Positions 7,866-16,436 of a stretch of 64,000 nt of DNA are shown here, piece after piece. Below the pieces are notes generated by a model. It was given only the letters and a program-made list of their open reading frames with translations. It was not told the origin of the DNA and made no database searches. A program made the translations under genes and the position numbers. How positions within the stretch are numbered: the first letter of the stretch is position 1; the number at the start of each line of letters is the position of its first letter. The DNA comes from Deltaproteobacteria bacterium (GTDB lineage Bacteria > Myxococcota_A > Polyangia > Haliangiales > Haliangiaceae): NCBI GenBank assembly GCA_021413675.1, contig JAIOQA010000108.1, positions 31,842 to 95,841 on the forward strand. Reading direction: 5' to 3'.

Positions 7866-9689
7866 TTAGCGGCGACGGCGGCGGATGAGGGTGGCGAGAC
7901 CGACGAGCAGCAGGCTGGCAGCGCCGCCCGACGAGCCGGTGGTCGAGCAGCCACCGAGCGCGGAGCCCGAGGACGGGTCCGGGTTCGACGGGTCAGGCGT
8001 CGGGGTCGGGTCCGGGGTCGGGGTCGGGTCCGGCGTCGGGGTCGGGTCGGGCGTCGGCGCCGCGGCGGGCAGCTGCGCGACCGGCAGGACGCTGATGTAC
8101 GAGGACAGCTTGCGCTCCGGGTACATCATGTCGACGGGGTCCTTACCGGTGGTCGACACGACCATCAGGAAGGCGTCCTTGTTGCCGTTCTTCCCGACGA
8201 ACGGGTTGGCGACCATCATCGAGCCCGAGAAGTTGCGGCCCTGGTTACCGGGGTTGTTGCCGAGGTAGTTCGGGTAGAGGTGGCGATCGTAGGGCGCGAT
8301 GGAGTAGCTGCCGAGGTCCTTGAAGCTCGAGGTCGCCGCGTCGTACGCGACGCCGCGGAGCTTGGCGGCGTAGCCACCGCCGGTCTGGCTGCCACCGATG
8401 AAGGTGACGCCGGGCACGAGCTTGTCGGTGGTGCCGAACAGCGCGAAGCCCATGCCGAGGTGGGTGCCGTCGAGGCCGATGAGCTTGTCCTGCATGTTCG
8501 TGAGCGGCATCTTGTAGGTCATGCCGGTCTTACCGACCGTCGCGACCGCCATCATGTTCCCGTAGTACGTGCCGCCCTTGCCGTTGTTGTTGTTGTTGTT
8601 ACCGTGCAGGGCGCCGTAGCGGATGATGATGTCGTCGGTCGGAACCATCGTCTTGCCGTCGGCGGCGACGGACATGATGCGCGAGTGCATCATGCGCATC
8701 GAGTAGGTGCGGGTCTCGCCGTCACCGTGCTTGCCGTCGATCTGCTGCTTCCACAGGATCTTGTCCTGGCGGTCGTTGCCGGTGGTGCCCGGCGTGATGT
8801 CGACCGCGGCCATCCACACGCCGTCGCGCTGCGGCTGGTTGTTGCCCTCGGTCCAGGTGCAGATCGCGGTGTTCGGGTCGGTGCCGACCGAGCAGAAGCC
8901 GCGCGAGCGCTCCTCGCGCTGGCAGAGCGAGACCTCGAAGCCCTTCTTGAAGGTGCACTTGGTCGCGGCGGCGTCGCACTCGACCGAGGCCGCCTGCATC
9001 CAGCCGTCGTCCGATCCGTTGCCGTTGGCGCCGTTCCACTGGACCAGCTCGGTCTTGCCCGGGTTCGAGACCGTGACGGTCGTCGAGTTCGCGTCCTGGT
9101 TCATCGACGCGTCGTCGTTGTTGCGCGCGAAGATCAGCGTCTGCGGCATGACCGTCGTGCCGGCCTTGTCGAAGCACTGCATGTAGCGCTTCGTGTCGTT
9201 GCCGTTGTTCGGCTGGTAGTTGTACTCGGCGCAGATGACGTTGCCGCCGTTGATGGCGAACGCGACCGGGTGGTTGGCGTTGCGATACTCGTTGCCGTCG
9301 TTGTTGGTGACGAACCGCGCGCCGGTCATATCCGCGATCGCGGCGACCGAGCCATCCGGGTTCTGGCCGAGGTGGAACGGCACCATCGCCAGCTGGATGC
9401 GATCGTTGGGCAGCTGCCCGTTGATCTCGCCGCTCCGCATCTCGAAGTAGAGTCCGGAGACGCCGTCTCCGAACATCGCGAGGTGCGCCATCTCGGCGCC
9501 CGGCTGCTCTTCGTCGGTGCGCTTGAGGCGCGCCGGGGTGCCGGTGGTGGGCGCGAGATCGTTCTGGCTCGGCCCGAGGAGCTTGGTGACCTGCGCAGCG
9601 CCGACGTCCGCGGACGCCGAGCCATCAAGGGCAACAGGCAAGAGCCCGCTGGCCGCGAACAGTGCAACTCGAAGGGTTCGGTTCAACAT
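7866..9689 (-). CDS. Secreted protein with Thr-Pro-Asp-Pro repeat and MYXO-CTERM-like tail
   Basis: The protein has an N-terminal signal sequence (MLNRTLRVALFAASGLLPVAL) and a Cys-poor extracellular domain of about 500 residues. That domain is rich in Gly/Asn and includes a run of six Asn (HGNNNNNNGKGG). A PTPD-type linker repeat follows, then a tail with the pattern GGCS, Ser/Gly spacer, hydrophobic stretch ASLLLVGLATLI and RRRRR. That tail matches the MYXO-CTERM surface-sorting signal: the cysteine is thought to become the anchoring residue after removal of the transmembrane end. The globular part is not recognised; repeated WxxxVD and DGTHLGMGFALFG elements suggest a beta-propeller, which I infer. 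It is the first gene of an apparent pair with the di-heme lipoprotein. Confidence 0.85.
   Translation of the reverse strand: MLNRTLRVALFAASGLLPVALDGSASADVGAAQVTKLLGPSQNDLAPTTGTPARLKRTDEEQPGAEMAHLAMFGDGVSGLYFEMRSGEINGQLPNDRIQLAMVPFHLGQNPDGSVAAIADMTGARFVTNNDGNEYRNANHPVAFAINGGNVICAEYNYQPNNGNDTKRYMQCFDKAGTTVMPQTLIFARNNDDASMNQDANSTTVTVSNPGKTELVQWNGANGNGSDDGWMQAASVECDAAATKCTFKKGFEVSLCQREERSRGFCSVGTDPNTAICTWTEGNNQPQRDGVWMAAVDITPGTTGNDRQDKILWKQQIDGKHGDGETRTYSMRMMHSRIMSVAADGKTMVPTDDIIIRYGALHGNNNNNNGKGGTYYGNMMAVATVGKTGMTYKMPLTNMQDKLIGLDGTHLGMGFALFGTTDKLVPGVTFIGGSQTGGGYAAKLRGVAYDAATSSFKDLGSYSIAPYDRHLYPNYLGNNPGNQGRNFSGSMMVANPFVGKNGNKDAFLMVVSTTGKDPVDMMYPERKLSSYISVLPVAQLPAAAPTPDPTPTPDPTPTPDPTPTPDPSNPDPSSGSALGGCSTTGSSGGAASLLLVGLATLIRRRRR
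7999..8052 (-). repeat. Three 18-bp tandem repeats encoding the PTPD linker
   Basis: Three consecutive 18-bp units (7999-8016, 8017-8034, 8035-8052; on the + strand gtcggggtcgggtccggg and variants) encode Pro-Thr-Pro-Asp-type residues just before the sorting tail of the gene at 7866. The copies differ by only one or two bases, so slippage could change linker length between strains. Confidence 0.85.
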
Positions 9690-10051
9690 GGTGGTTTATG
9701 GCCCCGCTTGGTTGTGGAGGTGGCAGCCGGCGGGCTCCACGACCTTTCGTGATTTCCCTATTGAGCAAGCGGTGTGCCCGAAAAACCGGGATCTAACCCT
9801 TCGGAATAACGAGGTGTTACGCCAATGACATATGGGGCCCCGCTTCCCACCCATGGTTCCCCACCTCCCCCACCCCTCGACGAGCGCACGTAGGTTCGTC
9901 GACGAGCGCGGTGGATCGCACCGCGGTTGCGCGTCGGCGCGTGACGGTTCGAACCGCGGTTGCGCGTCGGCGCCGCGGGTCGCTCGCGCCGAAAACGAGA
10001 GCGGGGGCCCTGCGGCCCCCGGCGATCATCGAACGGTGTGAGCGTGGTCGA
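9690..10051. other. Intergenic region with a direct repeat and a GC hairpin
   Basis: No gene is evident in these 362 bp. A 21-bp direct repeat occurs at 9920-9940 and 9953-9973 (it begins accgcggttgcgcg). A hairpin, ggggg-cc-ctgc-gg-ccccc, occupies 10003-10020. Read on the - strand it follows the stop of the gene at 10052 and could act as its transcription terminator, though no clean T-tract follows it. The upstream part (9690-9830) must hold the promoter of the MYXO-CTERM gene, but I cannot pick boxes with confidence. Confidence 0.5.
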
Positions 10052-10852
10052 TCAGTGCTCGGGCTTGGCGGCGCCCGTGCCGGCGCCGCTGCCGCGCGGG
10101 CCCGAGCCATCGCCCTTGCCCAGGCGATTGCCGCCGTGCTTGCCGGCGCCGCCGCCGATGCCGCCGGTGCCGCCGTACGTGTCCGTGGGCTTCGCCGTCT
10201 GCTCCGTGAACCCGGTCGCCTTCGCGATGCGGCTCGCGACCTCGGCGCTGAGCGCGTCGCGGGTGAGGTCGCCGCTCGGCGCGATCGCGATCGTCACGCC
10301 ATCGGCGATCTCGGTCACCGTGATCGTGGTGCTCTTGGTGACGATCGGGCAGAGACCGGTGCCGCCGCCGCCGGTGCCCTTGCCCGAGTGATCGATCGTG
10401 CCGTCCGGCGCGTTCTGGACCTCGGCGAGGTGCTTCGCGCGGGTCTGGATCGCCCAGACCGCTTCCTTGTTCTTGGAGGTGACGCTGACCGTCACGGCCT
10501 TGTCGTCCTTGCCCTTGGCCGGCTCGACGATCGCGGTCTGCGCGCTGACCACCGTCGACGGGCAGTTGCCCGCCTTGTGCATCATGTTGGTCGCGTCGAC
10601 CGGCGCCGGCGCGTCGACCACGACCGGCGGCGTGTTCACGGACGGCTCGGTGCCCGATGCCGTGCCCGAGCCAGCGCCCGAGGCCGAGCCCGATCCGGCC
10701 GAGCCCGACGCGGTGCCTGCGCCCGCGCCGGTGTCGGACCCCGAGGCGGCGGCCGTACCCGAGGCAGCGCCGCCCCCATCAGCCTTCTTCTTGCAGCCGA
10801 CCGTCGCGGTGGCGGTCGACAGGATCAGTACGAGCGTCGCGAGCGAGCGCAT
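10052..10852 (-). CDS. Ala/Gly/Ser-rich lipoprotein of unknown function
   Basis: I chose the ATG at 10852 because a gggagg ribosome binding site sits just before it and it gives MRSLATLVLILSTATATVGC, a lipoprotein signal. After the cysteine come KKK and about 50 residues of low-complexity Ala/Gly/Ser/Thr. A domain of about 110 residues with two cysteines follows (HKAGNCPSTV and GTGLCPIVTKSTTITVTEIADGVTIAIAP), then a Gly-rich tail (GGTGGIGGGAGKHGG). The central region recalls small envelope proteins of myxobacteria, but I do not recognise the family. It is divergent from 10885 with a 32-bp gap, so both promoters must lie within or beside the opposing genes. Confidence 0.7.
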   Translation of the reverse strand: MRSLATLVLILSTATATVGCKKKADGGGAASGTAAASGSDTGAGAGTASGSAGSGSASGAGSGTASGTEPSVNTPPVVVDAPAPVDATNMMHKAGNCPSTVVSAQTAIVEPAKGKDDKAVTVSVTSKNKEAVWAIQTRAKHLAEVQNAPDGTIDHSGKGTGGGGTGLCPIVTKSTTITVTEIADGVTIAIAPSGDLTRDALSAEVASRIAKATGFTEQTAKPTDTYGGTGGIGGGAGKHGGNRLGKGDGSGPRGSGAGTGAAKPEH

Positions 10853-10884
10853 GCAGCCTCCCTGGAGTATCTTCAACTTCTATC

Positions 10885-11232
10885 ATGTTACACGCGGCGA
10901 GGTGGCTGGCCCTGGCCGGGCTCATCGCGCTCGGGGCCGCGCCGCGCGCCGCCCAGGCCGATGATCTGCCCGTGCCGCGCGGCAGCCGGGCCGACCGCGA
11001 GCTCCCCGACACGTTCGTCTCCAGCCACGGCTTCCGCGAGACCGTCGAGGCCGTCGACAAACAGCTCGCTGGCCGCGGCCTCGCCCTCGAGAAGGTGGGC
11101 CCCTACCGGGTCCGCGGCGTCGAGATCGTGCGCTGGCTCGACGACGGCACCCGCAGCTCGCCCTGGCGGGCCGTGCACGTCTGGCGTGCCGATGGCAAGA
11201 CGTGGATCTCGTTCGTGAAACGCAACCCTTGA
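10885..11232 (+). CDS. Small secreted protein of unknown function
   Basis: The ATG at 10885 gives MLHAARWLALAGLIALGAAPRAAQA, a signal peptide with a likely AQA cleavage site. The mature chain of about 90 residues (DDLPVPRGSRADRELP, HGFRETVEAVDKQLAGRGLALEKVGPYRVRGVEIVRWLDDGTRSSPWRAVHVWRADGKTWISFVKRNP) is charged, has no cysteines, and looks like one small alpha/beta domain. A frame open from 10657 is a shadow of the divergent lipoprotein gene. Function is unknown. The start codon is separated from the divergent ATG at 10852 by only 32 bp. Confidence 0.7.
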   Translation: MLHAARWLALAGLIALGAAPRAAQADDLPVPRGSRADRELPDTFVSSHGFRETVEAVDKQLAGRGLALEKVGPYRVRGVEIVRWLDDGTRSSPWRAVHVWRADGKTWISFVKRNP

Positions 11233-11258
11233 CGGCGACGCCCCTGGCCGAGTAGAGA
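11229..11258 (+). promoter_or_regulatory. Sigma70-like promoter for tRNA-Gln
   Basis: TTGACG (11229-11234) and TAGAGA (11253-11258) are 18 bp apart, and transcription would start about 30 bp before the tRNA-Gln gene. The -35 box overlaps the stop codon of the preceding gene. Confidence 0.55.
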
Positions 11259-11293
11259 ATGTGCCGCGGCAGCACGGAGCCGCACCTGAACAC

Positions 11294-11367
11294 TCGGGGA
11301 TCGTCCAATGGCAGGACGTCAGACTCTGGATCTGACTATCATGGTTCGAATCCATGTCCCCGAACCA
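11294..11367 (+). tRNA. tRNA-Gln (anticodon CTG)
   Basis: A complete cloverleaf: acceptor arms TCGGGGA and TCCCCGA pair fully. The D arm has CAATGGCAGGAC. The anticodon stem CAGA/TCTG encloses loop CTCTGGA with anticodon CTG. The T arm contains GGTTCGAATCC. Discriminator A and an encoded CCA follow (11364-11367). It reads glutamine CAG codons. Confidence 0.93.
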
Positions 11368-11394
11368 ACCGCTCGCTGAAAACGGATGCAGCGC

Positions 11395-11434
11395 TTGACC
11401 CGCCCGACGGAGGCGAGTACAAAGCTCCTCCGTC
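11395..11434 (+). promoter_or_regulatory. Sigma70-like promoter and inverted repeat before tRNA-Glu
   Basis: TTGACC (11395-11400) and TACAAA (11418-11423) are exactly 17 bp apart, placing the start site about 20 bp before tRNA-Glu. A perfect 8-bp inverted repeat, GACGGAGG (11406-11413) and CCTCCGTC (11427-11434), flanks the -10 box. It could be an operator or an early transcript hairpin. Confidence 0.6.
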
Positions 11435-11450
11435 GCCAACGACGGCTCTC

Positions 11451-11503
<53 letters not shown>

Positions 11504-11522
<19 letters not shown>

Positions 11523-13132
11523 CTCTGTAATGTGCACAACGGTAGCCCGTCGCCCTCGACGAGCTGCCCGAGGCTCACGCCTCCCTCGATCCTCCAGACC
11601 TGCTGGTTCTCCGCCCTCGACGGATAGAACCGGATCCCCTCAGGGAACAGGCGCAGGAAGACGGTCCGCAGGTCCTCGCGACCCCTGAGCTGGTCGCGGA
11701 CCTCGCATAGCCGGCGGCGCACCAGGGTCTCGGCCTTGGCGACGATCTCCCCCTGCTCCTCCGGAGCGCGGCGCGCCGCGGCGATCCGGGACTCCAGGCT
11801 CCGGGCCCGGGTCGCCCGATCGCGCAGCTCGCTGACCAGCTCCGGCACGTCGTCCGCGATCGCGACCGCCTTCGTGAGCTTCTTCTGCTCCGCCTTCACC
11901 GCGCGGAGCTGGCCCTCGAGCTCCGCGACGTCCGCCGCGCGCTCCGGGATCTGCTCCTCGATCGCCGCCCGGACCTGCTGGGCGAAGTCGTCGATCACCT
12001 CGGTCGAGAGCACGTGCTGCTCCAGGTACGAGACCAGCGCGCCCTCGATCTCCGCCATCGGCTGCCGCACGCTCGCCGTGCACGCCCGCGGCCCCCGCTG
12101 ATGATGACGCACGCACGTGTACGACTTCACGTAGTCGCCCGCCGACCGCGTCGAGGCGCAGCCCACCGCGCCGCCGCAGGTCCCGCAGCGCGCGATCCCC
12201 GTGAGCGCGTACTTCGCCGCCGGCTTCGTCATCTTCCGCGCCGCCGACTCCGGCGCGAACAGCTCCCGGCTGCGGGCCCAGGTCTCGTCGTCGATGATCT
12301 GCCACTCCGGGATCTCGACCGAGATGACCTCGCTCGCCTCCGCCCGCACGCGCGCCACCACGCCGCCCGTCCGCACCTTCTTCACCTTGCCGTGCGTGTA
12401 CACGCCGCGGTAGCGGCCGTTCAGCAGCATCGCGCGGATGCACCCCGGCGACCACGAGCCCGTCCCGCGCTTGCCCGCGTTCGGCGATGGCACCGCATCG
12501 CGGTTCAGCACGTGCGCGATCTTCTTCAGCCCGTGCCCCTCGCACCGCAGCCTGAAGATGCGCCGCACCACCGCCGCCTCCGCCTCGTGGACCACGGCGA
12601 TCGTGAACGGCCGGCCCGAGCCGTCCGACTGCCGCTCCAGCCGGTACCCGTAGCAGCGCCCGCCCGCGACCCGACCCGCGCGCACCCGCGACCGCAGCGC
12701 CTCGCGCACGCGCGACCGGATCGCCTCGAGCTCCATCTGGTGCCCGGTGCCCTGGATGAAGGTGGTCGCCTGGTCGATCGCGTTGGCGAACAGCGCCTCC
12801 TGCCCGCTCGCGTAGTAGAAGAGCCGGCAGCCGCGATCGCGCACCAGGTCGCGGACCACCAGCGTCACCTCGATCGCATCGCGGCCGAGGCGGGACTGAT
12901 CGCGGCACAGCACGATGTCGCCGCGCCGCGCGTCGCCGAGCAGCTGCCGCAGCCCCGTCCGACTGTGGAAGTCGTCGCCGGCCTTCCCGTCGTCGACGTA
13001 CTCCAACACCTTCGCCCCCGCGAACGGTGAGGCATCGAGGAAGTCACGGCAGCCGCCCGCCTGCACGTCCAGACTGAACTGCTGCTTCCCCTCGTCGTTC
13101 TTCGACCGTCGCATGTACGTCCGTACGATCAT
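11504..13132 (-). CDS. Large serine recombinase (integrase of the island)
   Basis: The ATG at 13132 starts MIVRTYMRRSKNDEGKQQFS; the serine of RRS is the expected nucleophile. The resolvase domain follows (DGKAGDDFHSRTGLRQLLGDARRGDIVLCRDQSRLGRDAIEV). Next comes the recombinase domain (GYRLERQSDG, FRLRCEGHGLKKIAHVLNRDAVPSP, WSPGCIRAMLLNGRYRGVYTHG), a zinc ribbon (RCGTCGGAVGC with a later C..H), and a coiled coil around residues 390-480. The total of 542 residues is normal for the large serine integrase family, which integrates and excises mobile DNA at att sites. The last codons and the TGA stop lie antisense within tRNA-Glu, so part of the C-terminus is encoded by tRNA sequence. The start codon overlaps an upstream TGA (13129-13131). 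Confidence 0.93.
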
Positions 13133-13269
13133 CGCTTCGCCCTTCCCTTGATGTCGCGACGCGCGGCGAGCAGGTCCGTCGCCAACTCGCCCCGCGCCGT
13201 CGGTGTCAGTGCATCGTCGCGGTCGAGCGCCTGTGCGCCCCCCCGCTCTGCGCCGTGAACGCCGCCAGG

Positions 13270-13761
13270 TCACGCAGCCGCGCGGGCGCCTCCCGCGGAG
13301 CCTCGACCGGTGTTGCCGTTCCTCGCCCGGTCACGCCTACGCAGTGCCACGGCGGATCCCGATGCGCCACCGACGGAGGGCGCCTCGCCCGCCTCGACCA
13401 GCACGCCCAGGTCCACCAGCGCGCGCCGGGCAAGCAGCTCGAGCACCAGACGCGTGACCGAGCGGCGGACCTCCGGCGTCGGCGGCGGCAGGTTCACGAT
13501 CGGCCCGGCCCGCCGCCCGGCGTCGGTCGAGGGCGGTAGGCGTCGGCACCCACGGTCCGGATCGGACGCCCGCCCCGCCTCCCGGTGCCCGCCAGTCGCG
13601 AGCTCGGAAGCGTCGGTCTGGTTGTCGTTGCCCGCATCACGCGCTTGTTCCGCCACGGCCCACTCCTCGGTGCAGGTCAGGTCCGCGCCGATCGCGAACC
13701 CCATACTGACTACTGTCGGCGACTCAACGGTTTTCGCGGTGGCACCCTCCGAAATCGACAT
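13270..13761 (-). CDS. Short ORF upstream of the recombinase, possibly interrupted
   Basis: This is an unrecognised 163-codon frame. The middle has a plausible helical segment (PEVRRSVTRLVLELLARRALVDLGVLVEAGEAPS). It ends at a TGA (13270-13272). The same frame then stays open for 46 more codons (ending ALTPTARGELATDLLAARRDIKGRAKR), with its TGA overlapping the recombinase ATG. That suggests one gene translationally coupled to the integrase, now split by an in-frame stop, or two small genes. A recombination directionality factor would be expected at this place, but no sequence feature shows it. Low confidence in exact limits. Confidence 0.35.
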   Translation of the reverse strand: MSISEGATAKTVESPTVVSMGFAIGADLTCTEEWAVAEQARDAGNDNQTDASELATGGHREAGRASDPDRGCRRLPPSTDAGRRAGPIVNLPPPTPEVRRSVTRLVLELLARRALVDLGVLVEAGEAPSVGGASGSAVALRRRDRARNGNTGRGSAGGARAAA

Positions 13762-14099
13762 CCGCCGTGTCGATTCCTCCGAAGTCCGCGATCGCTGGTC
13801 ACGCCGGTTCCTGCCATCTCACGCTTTCCGGGCCCGCCGAAGTCCGCGATTCCTCGTTCGCGGCCAGCCGCCAGGAATGTCGCAAATTAGGTGCGAACTA
13901 TCCCCCCGGATATCCTCCGGACTTCAGGCGCGAGAAACGCGCGTCTCCGTCGAGGATCCCAGTCAAACAACCCGCATTTTGCGTGCGAGACATCCCCCGC
14001 GCGCCAATCGCGGTCTGTTCAACTAGTTCGGGCTTGCTAACGCACGATCACGTGTTGGGTGGCAGGGCTTCGCTTTCGCGGACCGACTGCGGAAGTCGG
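13762..14099. other. Intergenic region with short direct repeats
   Basis: I see no gene here. A 14-bp direct repeat ccgaagtccgcgat occurs at 13779-13792 and 13837-13850. A looser repeat, gtgcgaactatcccc (from 13891) and gtgcgagacatcccc (from 13983), follows. The segment is relatively AT-rich around 13885-13990. These could be binding sites for an element-encoded regulator or excision factor. The function is a guess. Confidence 0.4.
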
Positions 14100-16358
14100 T
14101 CAAGTCGTACCTGTGGGGGCCGCGCCTGTAGCGATCGTGCCGCCGCCTGGCCCCTTCACCTTGCCAAGCAGGCTGGTGATCGCGGTGTCGGTCGTGAGAT
14201 CTGTGACGAAGCCAAACGCGAACACGCCGAAGCACTCGGCGGCGCCGCCAATGAAGCTGTCTCCATAGAGCGCGAACGCCGCGAACGACGTCACCAGCAT
14301 CGCGACCAGGAAGCGCATGAAGTCGACATGACCGATCGCGGCGTGCAACGCGCCGGTCGAGCGGAACGACGGGAACGCGACCTCAGCGATCGGAACCTGC
14401 GCCGGCGCCTGCGGCGGCACCTCGTGGGCGCGCACCCGCAGCGCGCGATCGTCGATGGTCGTCAGCGTCATCACGCGGGCTGCGACCGGCTGCCCCAGTG
14501 CATCGTTGCTGCGCCGAAACGCGGGTGGCGCCCCAAGGGCAGCCACGTAGTCACCAGCCGCAAGTGCTGCCACGGCGGGGGGCGGCACCGTGCCTTCGTT
14601 CTGATCGCGCAATACGGCCGCCGCTTCGCCCTTGAGCCGGATGCACGCTTGGGCCGCGTCTATGATCGCGAAGTCGGGGCGGCCGAGCACCCGCGGAGCG
14701 AGCGAGATCGCGCCGCGCAGTCGTGACGCCGCGGCGGCGTCGAGAGTTGTCGGCAGCGCGTGCGCGAGCGCGTCCTCGAACGCCTGGGCGAGCGAGTCGG
14801 CCGCGCGCAGGCCGTCGTGCAACGCCTGCAGTTGCGCGACCGCGGACGCGGTGGTGGTCGGCTGCGTCACCGCGGCGACGCCCGCGAGCGTCGTTCTCAG
14901 GTCGGCGAGCGCCCCTTCGATCGCGCTTCGGCCAGCAGCGGGCGTGCATCCGAGCGCCTCGTCGACCGATCGCAACGACGCCAGGAGCGTGTCGCACCAT
15001 TCGCGGCCACGACCAACGACGGCGGCGATCGCCGAGCGACCGCGTTCGCTGGCCGCGACCGCACCCGGCAAATCGCGCGCCGTCGCCCGCTCGTTGGCGG
15101 CGTCGTAGGCGCTTGCGGCGTCGACCAGCCCGAGGCCGAGCGGGAGGCGCCATGGCGTGCGGGTCGCGACGCGCGCGGCCTCAATCGCGGAGCGTAGCTC
15201 ACGGACCTTCGCGTCCCGGAGCGTGATCGCCGCAACCAGCGCGGTGTCGGCCGCGATGCGTGACGCGCCTTCCTTGGCCGTGATCGCCTCGCGCTTGCTG
15301 CGAAGATCGTCGAACTCCGCCTGCCAGCTCGGCGGCAGGGTAGCGAGCATCGCGTCGACCCTCTCGCGCACCTCGCCCGCGGCGAGGTCGTCGGCGAGGT
15401 TCGCCCTGCGGCGGACCAGTACAGTGCGCCAGCCGTAGCCCGCGCCCGCGCCAGCCGCAAACAATACGAGCACCCACCACGCCGGGCGATGGTTGTGGAC
15501 CTCGAAGGGGATCGCGATCGGCGCCACCAGCTCGCGCGCGGTCACTAGCAGCGTTCCGCGAGTAGTACCCATGGGAAAGTCGCCACTGAGCGTTAGCGCC
15601 GCGCGGCCGACTCGTCCCGGTTCGATCCAGCCATCGACGACCGCTGTCACCTCGGCGCCGACCTGGTGCTCGTTCGCAGTGAGCCCACCTTCGCGATCGG
15701 CGGCGATCCGCACCGCCGACGCGTTGCCGTTCTCGAACAGCGCGACGGTATTCGGCTCGACGGTGGCGTGGTCGCTGAACGGCCAGGGCACCTCGCGATC
15801 GATGACGATCGCCGGCACCGGCCGCAACGTCGCAGCTGGCAGCACCAGTCGAACGACAAGGATCTGCGGCGCCTCGGGCGCGATCGCGATCGGCGCGCCA
15901 GCGTCAGCACCGCCGGGGACGCCAGCATCGCCCGCGATCGACGACGCCCCCGGCGCGCGCTCGTATACCGCGATCGTGACGTCGTAGCTGCCCGGCACGA
16001 ACAGTTGGTCGAGCGCGACGGTGAGGCTCAGGACCGTACCGCTCGTCGTCAGATCGATCGCTGCGCTGACCGCAGTGCTCGCGGACGCCTGCACCGAGCC
16101 ATCGCGCACGATCGCCAACACCTCCGCGTCGAGCGTATCAGGATCGACCCCGCTCCCCGGCAACACCACGATCGGCACCGGTACCGAGGTCAGTTTCGCG
16201 GGCCGCGGCAGCATGATCTGGCTGCTGCCCGGGAGCGAAATCAGCGGACGCGCAGTCGGCGCGGACGCGACACCGGCATCACCCGCGCGCGCACTTCCCG
16301 CGACGAGCCCGCACGCCCCGATCGCGATCACGCCCCAGCCGATGGCTATGCGTCGCAT
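14100..16358 (-). CDS. Exported membrane protein of unknown function, divergent from the protease/MoxR/vWA operon
   Basis: The ATG at 16358 (MRRIAIGWGVIAIGACGLVAGSARA) gives a signal peptide. The first 290 residues look like beta-sandwich extracytoplasmic domains (SLTVALDQLFVPGSYDVTIAVYE, GRAALTLSGDFPMGTTRGTLLVTAREL). A transmembrane helix follows (AWWVLVLFAAGAGAGYGW), then about 350 residues of long helices with coiled-coil character (EVRERVDAMLATLPPSWQAEFDDLRSKREA), and two or more C-terminal membrane helices (MRFLVAMLVTSFAAFALYG, FGVFAFGFV). I do not recognise the family. It is divergent from the protease operon across a 78-bp gap and is probably the membrane or sensor arm of the same system. 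The linkage is inferred from position. Confidence 0.75.
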   Translation of the reverse strand: MRRIAIGWGVIAIGACGLVAGSARAGDAGVASAPTARPLISLPGSSQIMLPRPAKLTSVPVPIVVLPGSGVDPDTLDAEVLAIVRDGSVQASASTAVSAAIDLTTSGTVLSLTVALDQLFVPGSYDVTIAVYERAPGASSIAGDAGVPGGADAGAPIAIAPEAPQILVVRLVLPAATLRPVPAIVIDREVPWPFSDHATVEPNTVALFENGNASAVRIAADREGGLTANEHQVGAEVTAVVDGWIEPGRVGRAALTLSGDFPMGTTRGTLLVTARELVAPIAIPFEVHNHRPAWWVLVLFAAGAGAGYGWRTVLVRRRANLADDLAAGEVRERVDAMLATLPPSWQAEFDDLRSKREAITAKEGASRIAADTALVAAITLRDAKVRELRSAIEAARVATRTPWRLPLGLGLVDAASAYDAANERATARDLPGAVAASERGRSAIAAVVGRGREWCDTLLASLRSVDEALGCTPAAGRSAIEGALADLRTTLAGVAAVTQPTTTASAVAQLQALHDGLRAADSLAQAFEDALAHALPTTLDAAAASRLRGAISLAPRVLGRPDFAIIDAAQACIRLKGEAAAVLRDQNEGTVPPPAVAALAAGDYVAALGAPPAFRRSNDALGQPVAARVMTLTTIDDRALRVRAHEVPPQAPAQVPIAEVAFPSFRSTGALHAAIGHVDFMRFLVAMLVTSFAAFALYGDSFIGGAAECFGVFAFGFVTDLTTDTAITSLLGKVKGPGGGTIATGAAPTGTT

Positions 16359-16436
16359 CCTGCCCCCTGCGTCGATCTCACACTGTCGTGCAGCGCAGGG
16401 CAAGCAGGAGTGCCGCTCCTCACTCTATACTCGCGG

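Noticed and set aside
8280..9752. 490-codon + strand frame opposite the MYXO-CTERM gene
   Set aside because: No signal, start site or domain; shadow of a clearly exported protein on the - strand.
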